Below, piece by piece: positions 43,753-55,580 of a stretch of DNA of 64,000 bases. The notes below the pieces were generated by a model. The model searched no databases. It had not been told where the DNA came from and worked only from the letters and a program-made list of their open reading frames with translations. Source of the DNA: Alosa alosa (lineage: Eukaryota > Chordata > Actinopteri > Clupeiformes > Clupeidae); NCBI RefSeq assembly GCF_017589495.1, contig NC_063199.1:3140491-3204490 (forward strand), read 5' to 3'. Positions within the stretch are counted from its first letter, which is position 1. Each line of letters opens with the position of its first letter. The translations under genes and the position numbers were made by a program.

Positions 43753-44800
43753 CCCGAAAGCATCGTAAACACTCATAGATCTATGAGTGATCCAAAGTTC
43801 TTGTTACTGTCTAAGAACATCTTAACAGGTACTTCTCACTGAGGTCACTATTAGGACAAACAGGGGAATTACAACTTAGAATATAATTATCCAACTTACG
43901 TTCATTCTTTATTGTACAGTAATTACTGGTGATGAATCAGATTTTAGCGTGCAAAATAGCATAGCTTACATTTAATGGTCATAATAATGTGATGTGAAAA
44001 GCGGACAAAAATGCAATTAAGTTATGAAACGAGACGTTGCCAGAATAGTTTGGCATTGTCTTTGTGTAAGTGTAGGCTCTCTTTTATTAGGCCTATGAGG
44101 TAAAAGCATAGAAAGGAACATTTAGTCTGTGCTGTGTCAAAATCTAAGCCTACACATTTCCTCACTTTCTTACTCGCCCTATTTTTTACCTTCAGACGTC
44201 TTCTTAAGTGACACCACAAAACATTATTGCACAGGCAGCACACACAGTTGGACTCTCACAAGTAAAGAACTGCATGACCGATGTACCGAGTAGCCTAAGC
44301 TATAGCCTAGGTATACTGTATGTTCATATATCTTCCAACAAACATAAAAACAGAGCAACAATCTAATCTTAAATAATTACAATTATTTATGCCCGTGTGT
44401 GGTAGCCTATATAGCATACTTGGGATGCTTACATGAAGATCAAAGTTTTTCTATTTTCGTATTGATGTGAATTAATGTGTAGGCTAGATCCGAAGTTTAA
44501 ACGGTAGGCCTAGCTGTGCCTGTGACGTGCAGTCACCTGACATAACACCATGAAATGAAAAGATATTTCAGAACTATTAACGTGGACAGTTCCCCTCAAG
44601 AGCATCTTGAGAACAGTGCAGGCACGTTCACACTACGAGCATCTTCGGGAAACAATCGGGAAAACCAAACAAACGATCTTAAGATCGTAGAAAACCCTTG
44701 TAAATGCATTTATCCATCGTTATTGGGAAACCAGGCCCTGGTCTCCCAGTCAAACTGAGTAATTGGGGACAGGTCAGTCAGGCAACCAAGGTCTAAATCT
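43753..44800. other. Anonymous repeat-rich DNA
   Basis: Begins with 'ttcccgaaagcatcgtaa', a frequent fish MITE end. No gene seen. Confidence 0.4.
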
Positions 44801-44805
44801 GGGGT

Positions 44806-45150
44806 CGTCAAATGGCGGACCGCGGTCCAAGTCCGGACCCTGACGTGATCCTATCCGGACCCGGACCATAATAGCCTAATTTAGGTTTTCACGTAAGATT
44901 TCAAAGCTGCTCTAAATGTTTCGTAGGTTATGATAACAGCATTTAGTTCAGTAGCTCCAGGAACCATCATTTTGCTAGCTGCTACTCAGCCAGTGAAATC
45001 TGTGCATTCTGATAAAGTTGAGTCAGTGAGTAAAGTTACTATGGTGAAGACACTCACTGATAGCCTGAAACGAGTGAGGAGAGGAGACGGGACGAGAAAC
45101 AATCAGATGGATATCTAAGTTAGGATAAATAAGTTATTTTCAAATCATCG
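44806..45150. mobile_element. 5' end of the hAT family also found at 22501
   Basis: About 345 bases align closely with 22505-22860 ('aatggcggaccgcggtcc', 'cagccagtgaaatctgt', 'aggagacgggacgagaaa'). The 3' end is not found nearby. Confidence 0.8.
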
Positions 45151-45218
45151 ATTGCTCAAAGAGGAGAAAGCTAGACAGCGAGAACAGAGCTTTATAAAAC
45201 AATACGGGGGCAATGCCA

Positions 45219-45299
45219 CGCAAAACTGTCACATCCGTAACGCCAACTAAATAGGCTACCATGGCATTATGTTGGCGTTAAGGATGTGACAGTTTTGCG
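45219..45299. repeat. 29-nt hairpin
   Basis: The arms at 45219-45247 and 45271-45299 are inverted copies with one difference, containing 'gcaaaactgtcacatcc' and its complement. The loop is about 23 nt. Confidence 0.85.
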
Positions 45300-45718
45300 G
45301 GGAATTACGTGCAATTGATGCAACCCTGTGGCTGCAACACGAAACTACATGAAGCAAGAACTACCTAAGCCTTATGCCACAATGTGACATACTCATAAGT
45401 TGCAGCTCCTCTCATACATATACGAATTAACATCCCCCGACTGGACTATTTGAACTTTCTGACACTAAATTAGGATTAATGCATTATCATACCGGATATG
45501 TAATCATCCCACCTCTTGTAACTTTCACCTCAGGTGGCTTTAAACACCATGTCCTATTCTCTACACCTGACTATCATATGAATTTGTCATGTATACAGAC
45601 CTTACTGTCCTGTATTTGACCCTAGGCAGATGGGTCATCCCCTCGTGGATCTGCTCGAGGTTTCATCCTATATGTATCTCCAATTCTAGGGAGTTTTTCC
45701 TCTCCCCTGTTACCCATT

Positions 45719-46295
45719 AACCTGACTCCGCCAGATGGATTTGCTCCGCATTTCATCACTTTTCATTGAAGAACTTTTGGGAAGGGGCGGAAATACTGGA
45801 TAGCTGATTGGATAAACCATCTGTCTATCACCACCTTTGTTGGTTATCGACGGGCCAAATCAACCAATTAGATGAACAAAGTGTTCTTCTAATGCCTTCG
45901 TTTAACATACAATTAAGTTAGGGAACGTGACTAACGTTAAGATGTTTTAACTTACCATTTGTATGTGACATGAACCTAATCAACGACAATTCCCATCAAG
46001 TTTTCACGGTAGGTCCTACACTTCTTAGTCCATATCGCTGTGATTCTATCAGGCCAATCAAATCGTGTATAGAGTTAGGCGGGCTTAACATAATGATTGA
46101 TGGCAGAGTTGCAACGGTTTGGCTTGAATTCCCTGCTACTTGAAAACAAAGATGGATGTTGCTGTTGGCCAACAGTGTGACATGAGTTAAGCTTGTTTAA
46201 GTTGGCAAAAGTTTGAACTACTACTGAGTACTGCGAACGGTGAGTGCCCAGACCCTACATTTTAATGTGGGTCTGGCTCGTCAGGCTAGTTTTTC
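45719..46295. repeat. TAACCTG...GGCTA repeat, composite MITE-like
   Basis: The left end 'taacctgactccgccagatgg' resembles the next element. The right 280 bases ('gcgaacggtgagtgccc', 'gaccctacattttaatgtgg') are an inverted copy of the 56027-56342 element. A composite of two related MITEs is likely. Confidence 0.6.
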
Positions 46296-46482
46296 GCCTG
46301 ATTTGGGCTCGCATTTTTCACGACATAGCTCCCCCTGCAGCTTCGGTAGCAAGTGAGCTAGCCATCAATAAACCAAGCTAAACACATACAGGGCTCACAA
46401 TAAAACGGTCGAGCAAACACATTGTTCAAGAGACTATCAAACCACATTACAAAAACGAAGTTCACCCAAGGGTAGGTACAAC

Positions 46483-46858
46483 TAACCTGACTCTCGCCAG
46501 ATGAATTTCGTTCCGCCTAGCTCCACTCATTCATCTGGGATCAATCCATTGGAGTGGTGCTTCAGAAGGCTGGGCCTAATCAAAAAATGCTTGCATATGA
46601 TTGGATAAGCCACTTGTCCGTCATCTATTGACGTGCTACTTCAACCACTCACATCGAAGCCAACCCGTGACGCTGAGAACAGTCTCACAGTGGCTTCTAC
46701 GCTACGTCACATCTATGAAACTCCCACCCTGCGTCCTGATTGGCTCTACCATAAAATCTGGTGCCGAAATCACTCTCAACGGAAGAGATCCCAGATGGAT
46801 GTGAGTGAAGCTAGGCGGAGCTAAGCGGAACGAAGTTCATCTGGCGAGAGTCAGGTTA
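46483..46858. mobile_element. 376-bp MITE with TAACCTGACT ends and 9-bp target duplication
   Basis: Long inverted ends of about 65 bp (TAACCTGACTCTCGCCAGAT at the left) and perfect 9-bp flanks AGGTACAAC (46474-46482, 46859-46867). Nine-base duplications suggest a Mutator-type transposase. Confidence 0.9.
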
Positions 46859-47256
46859 AGGTACAACAGCAACAAAGCAAAGTCGTTTTGGAGTCCGTTT
46901 TGCAGTCTTCTTAGAAACTACAATCTGACTACATTTTCGAGGCGCGATTGGATACTTCCTTATAATTATTGTACTTTATCTTTTATTACTTTTTTTACTA
47001 CTTTTGACTTTTTTTTGCTTACTAATTATCCTTTATTTTTAAATGATTTTACCTTGTGTTTTATGTTTTCTTTTTATTATGATCTTTACCTTTTAGCTAT
47101 TCTTTGACTATATTGCCTTTCTATGCTTTTTATTTGTTATTATTGATTGGTTTTGTTTATGAAAGTGTAACGGATGCCAGCTAGCTTAGCTGTGCTTGTG
47201 GAACGTTGGTAAACCTCACTCCCCGACGCCTCAAGAGTACTGCTGGCATGCAATAG

Positions 47257-47402
47257 CCTGGGCTATTGGCTCAATTGTTAGCGCACTCGCCTCCCGATCC
47301 GAGGTGCTGCTGTTCGCGGGTTCGAGTCCGGGCGTGTGCAGGGCTGAATCGCGCAGGTTCAACACAACGCAGGTTCAACACAACGCAGGTTACATAAAGC
47401 AC
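47257..47402 (+). repeat. tRNA-derived SINE, 5' part
   Basis: Pol III B box GGTTCGAGTCC (47319-47329) and an A-box-like TGGCTCAATTGTTAGCGCAC near 47266. The tail continues at 49132-49182 with 'tatgaaatgcgctatataaa', an L2-type 3' tail. It is not a clean tRNA: the acceptor stem does not close and a SINE body follows. Confidence 0.7.
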
Positions 47403-49123
47403 TAGGGATCAACCGAAATGGATTTTTTTAGTGCCGATAACGATTTTTTTCCATCAGCCTTAGCCGATGACCGATACAGGCGGCCGATTTTCTTGAGCCG
47501 ATATTTGGAGCCAATACTGCTTTTATTTTGCTCCCTCAATTTACATCATACAAATGACACATAATTACACAAATGATGATAACAAATGTTATAAGTCTCA
47601 ATTTAAAAAAGGAACATTTATTGAACTTATGGATGGGTGCACTGGATATGGTTAACTGTGCAACATGCTTTCATCAACATCTTACAACACAGCCTTGATG
47701 ATGCATTGCTTGCTGACATATTATAACGTGGGGTCAGATGTTTCTGTTCTAAACTGCATCAACGTCAAAAGGTATAAAAACTGCTTTTATTTTGCTCCCT
47801 CAATTTACATCATACAAATGACACATAATTACACAAATGATGATAACAAATGTTATAAGTCTCAATTTAAAAAAGGAACATTTATTGAACTTATGGATGG
47901 GTGCACTGGATATGGTTAACTGTGCAAAATGCTTTCATCAACATCTTACAACACAGCCTTGATGATGCATTGCTTGCTGACATATTATAACGTGGTGTCA
48001 GATGTTTCTGTTCTAAACTGCATCAACGTCAAAAGGTATAAAAACGTATCTCTCAAAGTTTTAAAATCTCTCCTTCAGGTAGCGCAGCTCTCTCATATCG
48101 CTGTGATGCGTGTCCTACTGAGTGAGACAGACCAGACGCACACACAAACTTCTGTTTGGTAGCTGACGAACCACCATTGAACTGGCTAATGATAATGTTA
48201 GCAAACGGCTCTAAACAAGTAAGGCATGTCTGGTACATGATAAACGTTAACACGAATTAATATTCAACTACACGTCTCTCATTTTTAAAGCTCTGATATC
48301 ACTGCGATGGCAACTCCACCCAGCTCGAAGGAGAGGGGGAGGGAGACGCACACACCACACACGTCCAAAACTCAGCCAGGTGGTCGCTGAATAAAACTCC
48401 CACAAATATCTCGGAACAACGTCGGCATTACTTAATCATATGATTGACCAGTGTTCGTAACAGCTACCGCTAACGCATGCATACGGATAGCCTACAACTT
48501 AGCTATTTGCAGCTCCCTAAATACAATGGCAAGCATGTTTTATAGAACAGGCATTCAGGGAGGGAGACACACACACACACACACACACCACACGCGTCCA
48601 ACACTCAGCCAGGTGGTCGCTGAATAAAACTCCCACAAATACCACGGAACGTTGGCATTAGGCTACTTAATCATATGACCAGTACAGCTACCGCAGGAAT
48701 ATGGATAGCCTACAACTTAGCTATTTGCAGCTCCCTAAATACAATGGCAAGCAGTTTTATAAACGATCATTAGCATTAAAAAAGTAGCCTACCTATCTAT
48801 CATTCGTGTTTTCCATTTGGACCCACAAACTTGCTTCCACCTTCAAAGTGTATGGCAATATTTCAGCTAAGTCAAACAGTTAAAAGATGCTTTGAAAGTT
48901 TAAAGTTTACTGTTGTCTTGAAGAGCAGGCTTTCAGCACTCTGCTCGTGGGGGAGGGGCAGTCTGCACGTGAATTGCAGTTTCTCCAGCAACACAGAGCT
49001 GCCGTAGACGCCTGTATGTAAATAATGCGGGGGAAAAACTATTGGCGAATGCAGCCGCTTATCGGCCGATGCCGATACACGTAAAAAACGCAAATATCGG
49101 CCCGATATATCGGCTGATCCCTA
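47403..49123. mobile_element. 1.72-kb hAT element inside the SINE
   Basis: Ends TAGGGATCAACCGA and, inverted, TAGGGATCAGCCGA; perfect 8-bp flanks TAAAGCAC (47395-47402, 49124-49131). The interior has two tandem duplications: 264 bp (47517-47780 and 47781-48044, nearly identical) and about 230 bp (about 48344-48550 and 48578-48770). No transposase. Confidence 0.9.
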
Positions 49124-49131
49124 TAAAGCAC

Positions 49132-49182
49132 ATTGAATGACCTCTGTGTATGAAATGCGCTATATAAATAAACTTGACCAGA
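49132..49182 (+). repeat. SINE 3' tail
   Basis: Continuation of 47257-47402 after the hAT insertion, ending in 'ataaataaacttgacc'. Confidence 0.65.
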
Positions 49183-49269
49183 AAGTTGCATATTCGGTTT
49201 TTCTGCGGAGAAGCACTAGGGGGAGACAAAGCACCTACCAAACGACCCAAAAAGTGTTGTAGAATCATC

Positions 49270-49965
49270 AGAACGACTCTCGGGGGGGACTTTTAACAGG
49301 CAGCCAGTGTAGAGATATGGGAAATATGTTCATATTTTTTAGTTCTAGTGAGTGTGCGAGCAGCTGCATTTTGTATAAGCTGTAAGCTCTTTAGACAGGT
49401 GTTATTGCAGCCAGGGTATACTGTAGAGCATTGCAATAATCAATCCTTGAAGTGACAAAAGCATGGATTCATTTCTCAGCGCCTGGCAAGGTTAAAGACT
49501 TCCTTATCCTTAAAATGTTCCTTAAATGATAAAATGAAGTTTTGGTAATCTGTTTTATGTGATTATTTAGTGATAGGTCTTGGTCAATTGTAACTGCTAG
49601 ATTTTTAACACTTGAGGATGAGGATAGTCGTAGATCAGTAAATGTGATGAGGATAGGATATCCCTCATCTTTTTAGGACCTAAAACCATGACTTCTGTTT
49701 TATCGGAGTTCAAAAGCAGGAAATTATTTGTCATCCATGTCTTTATGTCTCTTATGTGTCAAGTTTGGCTAACAGAGTTAATTCATCAGGTTTTATAGAA
49801 AGGTATAGTTGTGTATCGTCTGCTAAGCTAATGAAGCTTAAATGGAAGTTTGCGGAATGTGTGCCGTTTGGTTCAATGGTCCAGTCAAATCCCCTAGCTG
49901 AGCTGTTGTAGCTCGACTTAACTGTGCATGTAAACGTACTGTCTGACAAAAAGTCAGAATGAGTA
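49270..49965 (-). pseudogene. LINE reverse transcriptase fragment (L2-like)
   Basis: The minus strand contains FHLSFISLADDTQLYLSIK, the RT catalytic A-D-D motif at about 49815-49823. After stops follow IKTWMTNNFLLLNSDKTEVMV, LGPKK and later degenerate text. The order matches the polymerase core and thumb of L2/Rex-type LINEs. Confidence 0.85.
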
Positions 49966-50104
49966 ATTATAACTGACGAAAAGCCCTGAGGACATAAAAT
50001 ATCTTATTCAGATATCAGGGTTGGAGAACGTAGTAGTGACTTCACACAGAGGCTTGAGCTTCAGGGCCCTCTGAGCCCATGGGCCTGGGCCCAGTAGGCC
50101 CGTT

Positions 50105-50280
50105 GGTAACACTTTATAATAAGGTGCCATAATAGCAAACTAGTCATTACCTAACCCTTTGTTAATATTTGTAAATTGTTACTAAAATATCTATTAGGCA
50201 CAAGTTAATAGTTTTCTGTCTATTGCCCCCACAATCCAAACACCCACCACCCCCAACAGTTACACACAATCTCTAAACAG
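50105..50280. repeat. 'ggtaacactttat' repeat fragment
   Basis: Start related to the MITE at 28974. No partner end was found. Confidence 0.4.
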
Positions 50281-50299
50281 CCTAAGGCACAACCCACCT

Positions 50300-50648
50300 C
50301 CCCAATGTTCAATATGTTAGGACATGGTGTAAGACCCTAGACATAGACAGATGTGTGTCTCTCCTAATAATGTCCAATGAATTCATTTAGGCAGATGTGG
50401 ACTCTAATCAAGTTGTATAAGCATCTCAAGGACCATTGATATAAGTAGGGTGCACCAGAGCTCACTTGCAAGTGTCATGACAAGGGGTCTGAATACTTAT
50501 GGAAATGGGATATTTCAGTCTTTCATTTTGTATACATTTACAAAACACTCCAAACACCTGTTTTTTTGGTGGACTATTGAAGCATTGTGTGTAGATTGAT
50601 GAGAAAATAACAAAACTTGAAAGAGTCTGAAACTTTCTGGTTGTACTG
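50300..50648 (-). mobile_element. Tc1-like element 5' end, reversed
   Basis: Inverted-repeat end CAGTACAACCAGAAAGTTTC on the minus strand, then the family leader ('aagtattcagacccc', 'tgcaccctact', 'ccaatggtcct'-like, 'ttgattagagtccacatctg'). It is the same family as the pieces at 37246-43752 but in opposite orientation, so a separate truncated copy. Confidence 0.7.
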
Positions 50649-50903
50649 TTGCTCATTGTCCGAGTCGATCATAAGTTCTTCAACTTTCCAATTTAATCTT
50701 TGTTATGGAATTGGCACATTATAGGACAAACAAAGTTACAGTAAATCACAAATAAACTCTACAAATATTGATTTATACAGTTATTGGGATAAACAGACAA
50801 AGATGTATTTTTGTATGAGTTCTTACATGTTCTCAGAAACAATAAACAGATATTTATGAGCCTGTGAGTGGTATATAGAAATGCTTTTATCTGGCGTTGC
50901 GTG

Positions 50904-51239
50904 TGTTACGAGGCGGTCCTGGCTCAAGCTCTTCATTATCTAAGGTATGTTCAATTAAATTAAAAAGCCTACCGCAACTCGCAACCAACAGAAACAAACA
51001 CAGAAAGACCTGAGAAACACCCTACGTGTGGTGCACAAACTTGGAAGTAGGTCCTAACTGTGGTGTGTGTGTGTGTGTGCGCATGTCAGCTTGGCAGGAG
51101 AATCAGAGAGCGGTCACCTACCTGTGGCATCCTCGCGCTCCCGGCCTGGTACTCCGATACTTGTAGCCCTATGGCCAGCCCAAGCGATGGTTCTCGTACA
51201 TGTTCAAGGTTTTTATTATAATTTGATGGTGCTTTTTCA

Positions 51240-51273
<34 letters not shown>

Positions 51274-51477
51274 TATAGTCCACAAATGGCGGCAACGTGC
51301 GGGGACAAACAGGCCACAGCTCCCGCTGGGCCTTGCATAACGAATTGCTGCCCAGTTTCTCCTCAAAAGGTTACGACAGGTGTTCAATTTACCAATTAGC
51401 CACAGGTAGTGACATCACTGAAACCCCGCCTGTAAGTCAGTGCTTGCCCTACAATGTGACCCTAACCTACCGTAACA
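50904..51477 (-). repeat. LTR, 574 bp, with 7-bp inverted termini
   Basis: Begins TGTTACG and ends CGTAACA, followed by a minus-strand purine run GAGGGGGGGAAG (about 51481-51492), as expected for a polypurine tract before a 3' LTR read on the minus strand. No second copy of the LTR is seen in the window. A poly-A/(AT)n run interrupts it at 51239-51278. Confidence 0.65.
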
Positions 51478-51754
51478 TACTTCCCCCCCTCAAAAAAAAA
51501 AACACAATGGCAAAACAAATGCAATAGCTAACACCACCAAATATTCTTATTTTATAATTTTTATATTCTTTTCATAATTTTTTTGTGTTTTTTTTTTTCC
51601 TAAATTTTCTTTATTATTTACAAAATGTACATGTTCTTTAAAACAGAACTAAGAAGAGACCTATTCCCTCGGACATCCACAGCAACTGTGGGTAACCTTG
51701 AGGAAATAGAACAAGACCTCACAAAATCCATGACCAAGACCAACATAATTCAAG

Positions 51755-52720
51755 TCACGCAAGAGAGTCAACAGATCCAATGTGAGCGTGATGTTGAATG
51801 CCCAGCACCAGCAGCTGAAGCACAAAGCTCCTAAACATCAGGCGGCAAGAGGCATACATCCTGACCACAGATGTCACCTCATCAAATGGTCCAAAAGAGC
51901 CACTCCTAGGGACAGCTACACCTGATACCAGGGATGGCAGACCCGCATCCTGCAACAGCATGGCTCCAATGGCTTTCAAAAAGCCCTGATATTTTCTACA
52001 GGAGTAGGCTTCAGGGAGAAACCCACAAGGCACTTTAGCCCCCAAACTGGTTCCAATCCATGGGCTTTCCCCAAAAATCTGATTAACAGAGTCAAGTGAT
52101 TGCTGCCCAAGTGGTCTGTAATACCCCTGGTCATTTTCAGAGCATTCACCAAAAGTAGCCCTGTACTGTTTATCTTGAGCACAATGATCTTCCGATTTAC
52201 CACTGTGCACTGGCAAAGTGGATGGCACCTCTGAAGCCTCATCCACAGCTAACACAGGTAACTCACCTGCAGGGCAAGGTTTTATTTCTTCCAAGGTAAT
52301 ATCCAGACCCTCGACTAGGAGGTCCATGTCTTCAATGAGTAACTCATTAATTACCTCATCTATCCAGACATCCTCAGAACATGGCTCCATCTCAAGTTCA
52401 CTAAACAAAATATGCAAACATGAATCAGCCAGGTCAAACTCATGTTCATCAGATGCCTCAGAAGTGTCACACCCCTCCCAAATTTGCAGAGATGTGCTCA
52501 GTTGGGATTCAACAAAAACCTCAGGAGCCGCGCATGTCAAAGGTGCCATGCATGCCTCCATAAACTCAAAACAAGCCTCATCAGGCCTGTTTACAACATC
52601 ACCACAAGTGAAAATTTGTGTTCCTGTTCGAAACAGGAAAAACTGTTGCCTTTTAAGATATCTGGGGAGTGAGGCAGCAAGTGCAGTTCGAAACCAAAAA
52701 AGTAATTTTGCTGCCTTCTA
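51755..52720 (-). CDS. Long unidentified ORF (about 322 codons) upstream of an LTR
   Basis: Open on the minus strand from just after a TAG near 52722 to 51755; from the first ATG (52561) it has 268 codons. The region before the ATG is also open and reads KLLFWFRTALAASLPRYLKR. The product is acidic in its middle (SELEMEPCSEDVWIDEV, LLIEDMDLLVEGLDITLEE) and more hydrophobic and Cys-poor at the end (GFLKAIGAMLLQDAGLP). No RT, protease, integrase, zinc knuckle or membrane anchor is evident. The position before a polypurine tract and LTR suggests an extra 3' ORF or pol/env tail of an LTR element. It could also be an old exonic fragment. Confidence 0.5.
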
Positions 52721-52881
52721 AGATATCTTAGATTGATTGAAAAATTGTCATTTTTGGAGGCAGCATTGATGCACACTTCATGCTCCCTCCTACCCAAAAC
52801 AGCTGTGAAAAGTAAACAAAGATGGCATTCTTTTGCTTAGATTTGCAGATTTGAGATGAGAAATAAACAATTTATTATCTG

Positions 52882-52882
<1 letters not shown>

Positions 52883-52915
<33 letters not shown>

Positions 52916-53720
52916 GTTTATTTTATATAGCGCCTTTCTCAAACCCAAGGTCGCTTTAGTAGGAAGGCAAGGAAACACAACAACAAACAAACAAAACAAT
53001 ACAACAAAGACAAAGGCAGGGAAACACAATAACAAACAAACAATACAATACAACAAAGACAAGTTATCTGTATGGAGCTATGTGTTGGGTGTGGAGGAGA
53101 AGTGATCATTAAACAGAAAGGTCTTGAGATGTGCTTTAAAGAAAGGAAGAGAGGGACAGGCACAAAGAGGTTGGGGGAGGGAGTTCTAGAGTTTGGGGGC
53201 CAAGGCACTAAAGGACCTGCCACCTAGGGTGGTGAGTCTGGAGCGGGGGATAGCCAAGAGATTTTGGTCAGAGGATCTGAGTGGGCGGGAAGGAGTGTAA
53301 GGGGTCAGGAGATTGCGGATGTAGGGGGGAGCAAGGTTGTGGAGGGCTTTGAAGGTGAGTAGTTGTACTTTGTATTTGATCCGGGACGGAACTGGTAGCC
53401 AATGAGAGTTGATGGAGAATGGTGGTGATGTGTGCTGATCGTCTGGTATGGGTGAGGAGCCTGGCTGCAGAGTTTTGAATATATTGTAGTCTTTGAAGGG
53501 TTTTAGTGGGGAGACCAAGGAAAAGTGAGTTGCAGTAATCTAGACGGGACATAGTGAAGGAGTGAACGAAAAGTCTGTGCATCACTAACAGAGAGGAAGG
53601 GTTGGAGGCGGGCAATGTTACGGAGGTGAAAGAAGGCAGTCTTAGTGAGTGATCTGATATGAGGATAAGGGTGGAGTCAAGCTGAATGCCAAGGTTTTTA
53701 ACAACAGGGGTAGATTATAT
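52883..53720 (-). mobile_element. L2-like LINE 3' end
   Basis: An (AAT)n tail and 'tatatagcgcctttctcaaa' end are followed (minus strand) by NSHWLPVPSRIKYKVQLLTFK, LHNLAPPYIRNLLTPYTPSR, SDQNLLAIPRSRL and FSALAPKLWNSLP. This is the conserved C-terminal block of L2/Maui-type ORF2. Upstream RT pieces (LDYCNSLFLGLP) are partly open to 53615. Confidence 0.9.
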
Positions 53721-53974
53721 AATACCATTGTTATAACCATTAATAGTGTCTGGTCTGATATATTTGCCACCCGTAAAACTAATTTATACCGTTAGCCTGT
53801 TAGCTTACGTAAGCTAATTTAGTTTAACCTCAGGCTTTTGCTAAAGTCATACCATAGTGTTCATATTTTGGTTCTATAGAGTTAGGAACAGGGTTCTAAA
53901 TGAACTTTTTTGATCACCAGCCAATGTGGCTGGTAACTTTCTAAAATCAGAATTTCCACAATTTTTTTTGCCTT

Positions 53975-54305
53975 CATGATTTCATTTTATAAGTTTCTTA
54001 TATTAAAAAGGACATATCAATTATCATCAACAATGACAAGCCAGCTGGAACCTGCCACTCGTTTTCTCTCCCTCTCATGTGCGCTCAGGCTCGTTAAATG
54101 GAGTAGCATACGATACGTTCAAGTGGATTTTAATGGAAAGGACCCGAAAAGTATAATCTTTATGTAACATGCTGTTACTGCATGTTGACATTGTAAACTT
54201 TTTCTAACAAGAGTGAAAACCAGTTTGCAGTAAAGCTACTATTTATTGCCTAAATGTTGGTCCCTCTGTCTTTTGGTGCCCTACCGTGATGCGTGTGGTG
54301 GTAGC
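53975..54305. repeat. Dispersed repeat shared with 30085-30380
   Basis: See the first copy. This one is preceded at 53889 by a hAT-like start (cagggttctaaatgaac) and the phrase 'caccagccaatgtggctgg'. Confidence 0.6.
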
Positions 54306-54496
54306 GGCACCACTGATCACTGATCAGGCAGCTTTTTTAAACAGAAACTTTTCGCCTACAAGCTCCTCACATTCCTCTCCATCTTCAGCTAACCCCATAG
54401 ACAATAAAATAAACAATCTTGCGGCTTCAGTTACATGACATCAGTACGACGGAGTATTAGGGCCACACATGAAGAGAAAAAATATTTTTGCCATGG

Positions 54497-54640
54497 CGAG
54501 ATTAAACTCGACATGTTGACTTTAAAGTCGACATGTCGACATTAAACTCGACATTTCGAGAATAAAGTTGAAATTTAATGTCGACTTTAATCTCGACGTG
54601 TCGACTTTAAAGTCGACATGCTGACATTAAACTCACAATA
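54497..54640. repeat. GTCGAC/TTTAAA palindromic mini-satellite
   Basis: Tandem and inverted combinations of short words (gtcgac, tttaaagtcgac, attaaactcgacat, ctcgagaa-like), so that most windows are self-complementary. Confidence 0.9.
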
Positions 54641-55580
54641 GGCCCTACTGTTTAAACACAGTTTAAGCTATGTAGCCAACACTAATACACAATATGTTAC
54701 ATGAAAAATGGGCTTCAAATGAAGTGAAGTGCTGTCTCGCGGTTATGGAAATACCATGCACTATGCCGTTTAGGCTAAATAGCTAGAAAAATATATGTAT
54801 CCAATGATATAATGTTTCTATACAAAATGTTATTTCACTCTGTTTTATGTGGTTAAGGCCACTGCACATCCAAGTAACTGCCCTTTATGACCCACAGGCG
54901 TCACTCTCCATAGGATAACATGGCAAAACTCATTATTCTAAAACTGCTTTTCCATGTCTCACCTGCAATACGTATAGGAGGCTAGAAACACAGGTATAGC
55001 CTAAGCATATATACTATTTTGATCCCGTGAGAGAATATGTGTGCATGCACTTTATTTATGCACTTTGTGTACATATGTGTGCATGTAGGCTACTAGCCTA
55101 CAGTGGTCGGGAGGACAGCTTCATTCGTCCCTCCATAGACATTCAGCAATAGGCTGTTTAGCATCCATTACAAACAAAGAAACGTGAAAGTCTAGGATTG
55201 GGGAGAGCGCCTAGTATGCCTCTAGTGCATAAGCATGAAGTTGAACCTTTAGATGAAAAACAACACTTTAATAATAGGCCTACAATAAATAAATAAACTG
55301 CTATGACGTTTAGGCTACTTTTGACCATCGCATTTATCGCCTGTAACTCCGTGATAAGGACCTAACCTAACCAAGTATTTGGCTGAGCAACGTAGGTTAA
55401 TATGTTCTATGTTTTGTCCACATGATATAGGCCTATGTCTAATCATTTTTGCACTCGAACACTCTGAATTATTGTTGCACTTGTTGCATTGTTTCATTAG
55501 GCCTAGTCCTCCCTTTCAATCGTCCCGAGCGGTCGTTCTCTCTCCAAACTAACTTCTCAAAATGTTGAGTTTAATGTTGA
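54641..55580. other. No recognisable gene
   Basis: AT-rich sequence immediately before the truncated NACHT exon. No FISNA or P-loop (G-x4-GK-S/T) coding is found in any frame here. Confidence 0.5.

Noticed and set aside
47257..47340. Functional tRNA gene
   Set aside because: Pol III boxes are present but the stems do not close and a SINE body and LINE-type tail follow; better read as a SINE.
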